DNA of 64,000 bases from contig NZ_JBEPIJ010000012.1 in NCBI RefSeq assembly GCF_040327995.1, positions 1 to 64,000 on the forward strand, given 5' to 3'. The notes under the pieces are model-generated. The model had not been told where the DNA came from. It saw only the letters and a program-made list of their open reading frames with translations, and did no database searches. Both the position numbers and the translations under genes were made by a program. Shown here piece by piece: positions 61,516 through 64,000 of the stretch. The stretch comes from Solimonas thermocellulolyticum. Its GTDB lineage: Bacteria; Pseudomonadota; Gammaproteobacteria; Nevskiales; Nevskiaceae. The number at the start of each line of letters is the position of its first letter. Within the stretch, counting starts at the first letter, position 1.

Positions 61516-63951
61516 TCAGAACTCGGTCCACTGCTCGTCGGCACCGGCCTTGGCCGGCGCCTTGCTGCCGTTCGCGCTCGTGGCCCGCGGCGCCGGACGA
61601 CGGCTCGGCGCTGGCGTCGCCCGCGCCGATGCGCGAGGCGCGGCCTTGGGCGCGGCCGGCGCGACGGCCGCAGGCGCCGCCGATGCGGTCGGACGTGCAG
61701 CCCGATCGAGGCGGAATTGACTTACCGAGCGCGCGAGCTCGCCCGCCTGCTCTTCGAGCGAGCGCGCGGCCGCGGAGGCCTGTTCGACCAGCGCCGCGTT
61801 CTGCTGCGTCACCTCGTCCATCGACGTGATCGCCTGGTTCACCTGCTCGATGCCCTGGCTCTGTTCCTGCGAGGCGGCGCTGATCTCGGCCATGATGTCG
61901 GTCACCCGTTTCACGCTGGTGACGATCTCCTCCATCGTGCGCCCGGCCTGCTCGACCAGCTTGGAGCCGTTGCCGACCTTCTCCACCGAGTCGCCGATCA
62001 GGGCCTTGATCTCCTTGGCCGCCGCGGCGGAGCGCTGCGCCAAGGAGCGCACCTCGGCGGCGACGACGGCGAAACCGCGACCCTGCTCGCCGGCGCGTGC
62101 CGCCTCGACCGCGGCGTTGAGTGCGAGGATGTTGGTCTGGAAGGCGATGCCGTCGATCACGCTGATGATGTCGACGATCTTCTTGCTCGACTCGTTGATC
62201 GCCGACATCGTGGTCACGACCTCGGACACCACTTGGCCGCCCTTGCGCGCGACATCGGAGGCGCCGACGGCGAGCTGGTTGGCCTGCTTGGCGTTCTCGG
62301 CGTTCTGCTTGACCGTGCTGGTCAGCTCCTCCATCGACGAGGCGGTCTCTTCGAGCGATGCGGCCTGCTGCTCGGTACGCGCCGACAGGTCGGCATTGCC
62401 GGAGGAGATCTCGCGCGCGGCCGTGTTGATCGTCTCGGTCGCGAGCTGGATCTGCTGGATGATCTTGGTCAGCTGCTCGACGGTCTGGTTGGTATCGTCC
62501 TTGAGCTTGCCGAAGGTGCCCTGGAACTCGCCGGACACCCGATCGGTGAGGTCGCCACGTGCCAGCGCGCCGAGCACGCGCGCCACTTCGTCGAGGCCGG
62601 CGCTGCTGGTGTCGAGCAGGCGGTTGATGCTCTCGGCCAGTCCCTTGAAGAAACCCTCCTTGCCGGTGAGCGCGATGCGCCGCGTGAAATCGCCCTGCGC
62701 CGCCGCGGCGACGATCTCGCTCACCTCCTGCTCCACCGCGACCTCCGCGGTGCGGTTCTGCCACTCGACCACCGTGCCCAGACGCTCGCCCCGGTCGTTG
62801 ACGATGGGACTCGCGATCAAACCGAAGGTCAGACCACCCACCTTGATCTGGGTGCGGTACGGACTGCGCAGATTCTCCAGCAACTGCGACTGGTGCGCCG
62901 GATTCTTGTGGAACAGATCGATGCTCGCGCCGAGCAGCTTGCGCGCGTCGAAGTGCGGCATGACCTTGCGCAGATCGGCCTCTGCGCGCGTAAGCATGTC
63001 GGCGACCGCGGCATTTATGTAGACGATCTGCCGATCGTTATCGGCGATCATCACGTTGCCGGAGACGTTGTCGAGCGCGTTTCTGATCCGCAGGTTCTCG
63101 TCGGCGCGCTTGCGCTCGGCGGCCAGGCGCTCGGCCTCGACGCGCTCGGCGGCGAGCTCGGCGGTCATATCCTTCCACTCCACCACATAACCCAGCCGCT
63201 CGCCCTTGTCGCCGTCGATCGGGTTGAGGATCAGCGAGAAGGTGCGCTCGCCCAGGGTCAGCTTGGCCTTGTGGGTTCCGGTCAACTTCGCTAGCAGCGC
63301 GCGCTGATAGGCCGGATTCTTGTGGAACACGTCGATGTTGGTGCCCACCACGGTCGCGGCCGAGAATGCCGGCACGTCCTTACGGATGTCGGCTTCGGCG
63401 ATGGCCAGCATCTTGCGGATCGAGTCGTTCACGTAGACCACGTTCAGATCGGCATCGGCCACCATCACGTTGGTCTCGACGACGTCCAGACCGCGCTTGA
63501 TGCGGGCGACGGCCTGCGCATGGCGCTGTTCCCTGGCAATCGATTCGAGCTCGGCGAGCTTGCTCGTGGTGATGTCGGTCGCGTACTTGACCACCTTCAC
63601 CGGCCGGCCTCTGGAATCGAGGATCGGGTTGTAAGAGGCCTGGATCCAGATTTCGCGCCCATTCTTGCCGATGCGCCGATACTGACCGGCGTCGAATTCA
63701 CCGCGGCCGAGCCTCTCCCAGAACTGGCGATACTCGGCGCTGGCCCGATACTCGGGATCGACGAACATGCCGTGGTGCTGGCCACGGATCTCGTCCAGCG
63801 AATAACCGACCACCTTCAGGAAGTTGTCGTTGGCCGTGAGGATCGTGCCATCGAGCTCGAACTCGATGACCGCCTGCGAGCGATGGATGGCGGCGAGCTG
63901 CGCGACGGCGTCACTCGACACGGTGTTGCGCGACGCGTTGCGTTTGCGCAT
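61516..63951 (-). CDS. cytoplasmic PAS-type methyl-accepting chemotaxis protein
   Basis: 811 residues from the ATG at 63951. The frame stays open to the window edge (16 further codons, basic and Ser/Pro-rich), so the true start may be upstream. No membrane helix. Three PAS domains: 18-135 (MQ-like AVIEFELDGTILTANDNFLK), ~145-270 and ~285-405, the last two close copies (KNPAYQ/KNPAHQ). HAMP-like pair ~408-490 (RGDLTDRVSGEFQGTFGKLK). MCP signalling domain ~500-735 (DGIAFQTNILALNAAVEAAR). Ala/Pro linker, then the terminal QWTEF, a NWETF-type CheR/CheB tether. First gene seen of the chemosensory run. Confidence 0.93.
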   Translation of the reverse strand: MRKRNASRNTVSSDAVAQLAAIHRSQAVIEFELDGTILTANDNFLKVVGYSLDEIRGQHHGMFVDPEYRASAEYRQFWERLGRGEFDAGQYRRIGKNGREIWIQASYNPILDSRGRPVKVVKYATDITTSKLAELESIAREQRHAQAVARIKRGLDVVETNVMVADADLNVVYVNDSIRKMLAIAEADIRKDVPAFSAATVVGTNIDVFHKNPAYQRALLAKLTGTHKAKLTLGERTFSLILNPIDGDKGERLGYVVEWKDMTAELAAERVEAERLAAERKRADENLRIRNALDNVSGNVMIADNDRQIVYINAAVADMLTRAEADLRKVMPHFDARKLLGASIDLFHKNPAHQSQLLENLRSPYRTQIKVGGLTFGLIASPIVNDRGERLGTVVEWQNRTAEVAVEQEVSEIVAAAAQGDFTRRIALTGKEGFFKGLAESINRLLDTSSAGLDEVARVLGALARGDLTDRVSGEFQGTFGKLKDDTNQTVEQLTKIIQQIQLATETINTAAREISSGNADLSARTEQQAASLEETASSMEELTSTVKQNAENAKQANQLAVGASDVARKGGQVVSEVVTTMSAINESSKKIVDIISVIDGIAFQTNILALNAAVEAARAGEQGRGFAVVAAEVRSLAQRSAAAAKEIKALIGDSVEKVGNGSKLVEQAGRTMEEIVTSVKRVTDIMAEISAASQEQSQGIEQVNQAITSMDEVTQQNAALVEQASAAARSLEEQAGELARSVSQFRLDRAARPTASAAPAAVAPAAPKAAPRASARATPAPSRRPAPRATSANGSKAPAKAGADEQWTEF

Positions 63952-64000
63952 CGCCTTGCGCGGCGACGGGTTCGTGGCGGCCGGCTTCGAGCGAGATTCG

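Overview
This is a high-GC chromosomal window, probably from a halotolerant gammaproteobacterium. The signs are a classical Fis gene beside prmA and purH, RF2 with its programmed frameshift, YajC-SecD-SecF, a TolC/OmpA-type outer membrane, several lipoproteins, and a glucosylglycerol (osmolyte) enzyme. Order-level placement (Nevskiales- or Xanthomonadales-like) is only a guess. I saw no rRNA, tRNA, CRISPR array, prophage or insertion sequence. Genes are tightly packed, with many 4-base stop/start overlaps.

Layout. 1-2.1 kb: a truncated DUF3450 gene divergent from a quinone oxidoreductase and an ankyrin protein. 2.1-6.0 kb (minus): guaB-guaA-GDT1 half-transporter-tadA, with a terminator-like hairpin between guaB and guaA. 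6.1-10.5 kb (plus): xseA, prmA, fis, purH. 10.6-13.4 kb: an unrecognised protein and an assimilatory sulfite reductase/DUF934 pair. 13.4-18.1 kb (minus): secF, secD, yajC, ugd. 18.1-19.0 kb: a decayed nucleotide-sugar epimerase. 19.2-24.7 kb: a lipoprotein phosphatase pair, a di-haem lipoprotein, an acyl-CoA dehydrogenase and glutathione peroxidase. 24.7-29.5 kb: cysC, an AT-rich regulatory island, a fused glucosylglycerol-phosphate phosphatase/synthase and a sodium:solute symporter. 29.6-35.7 kb: transporters, a LuxR regulator and TolC. 35.7-39.7 kb: prfB-lysS divergent from an OmpA/TSP3 protein. 39.9-43.7 kb: a coupled DUF1592/DUF1552 pair, whose first member carries two c-type haem motifs and a CBM2 cellulose-binding module. 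43.8-49.5 kb: a small membrane protein, a crotonase, a 2,4-dienoyl-CoA reductase, and udg-rimI-UMF1 transporter. 49.6-55.9 kb: branched-chain amino acid genes leuA, pssA, ilvC and ilvH (minus), with the acetolactate synthase large subunit divergent. 56-57.6 kb: an enoyl-CoA hydratase and a TetR regulator. 57.6-64 kb (minus): a chemosensory operon of PAS-MCP, a previously uncalled 47-residue ORF, cheR, cheD, cheB and a second MCP.

How the genes work together. The window combines GTP/IMP synthesis, protein export, sulfur assimilation, BCAA synthesis, fatty-acid oxidation, osmoadaptation and chemotaxis adaptation. The most unusual items are the CBM2-containing DUF1592/DUF1552 pair, the AT-rich operator/promoter of the glucosylglycerol gene, a leucine-rich leader ORF before leuA, the small ORF coupled to cheR, the shared AGxVELF tails of CheD and the downstream MCP, and two heptamer tandem repeats placed a few bases before start codons.
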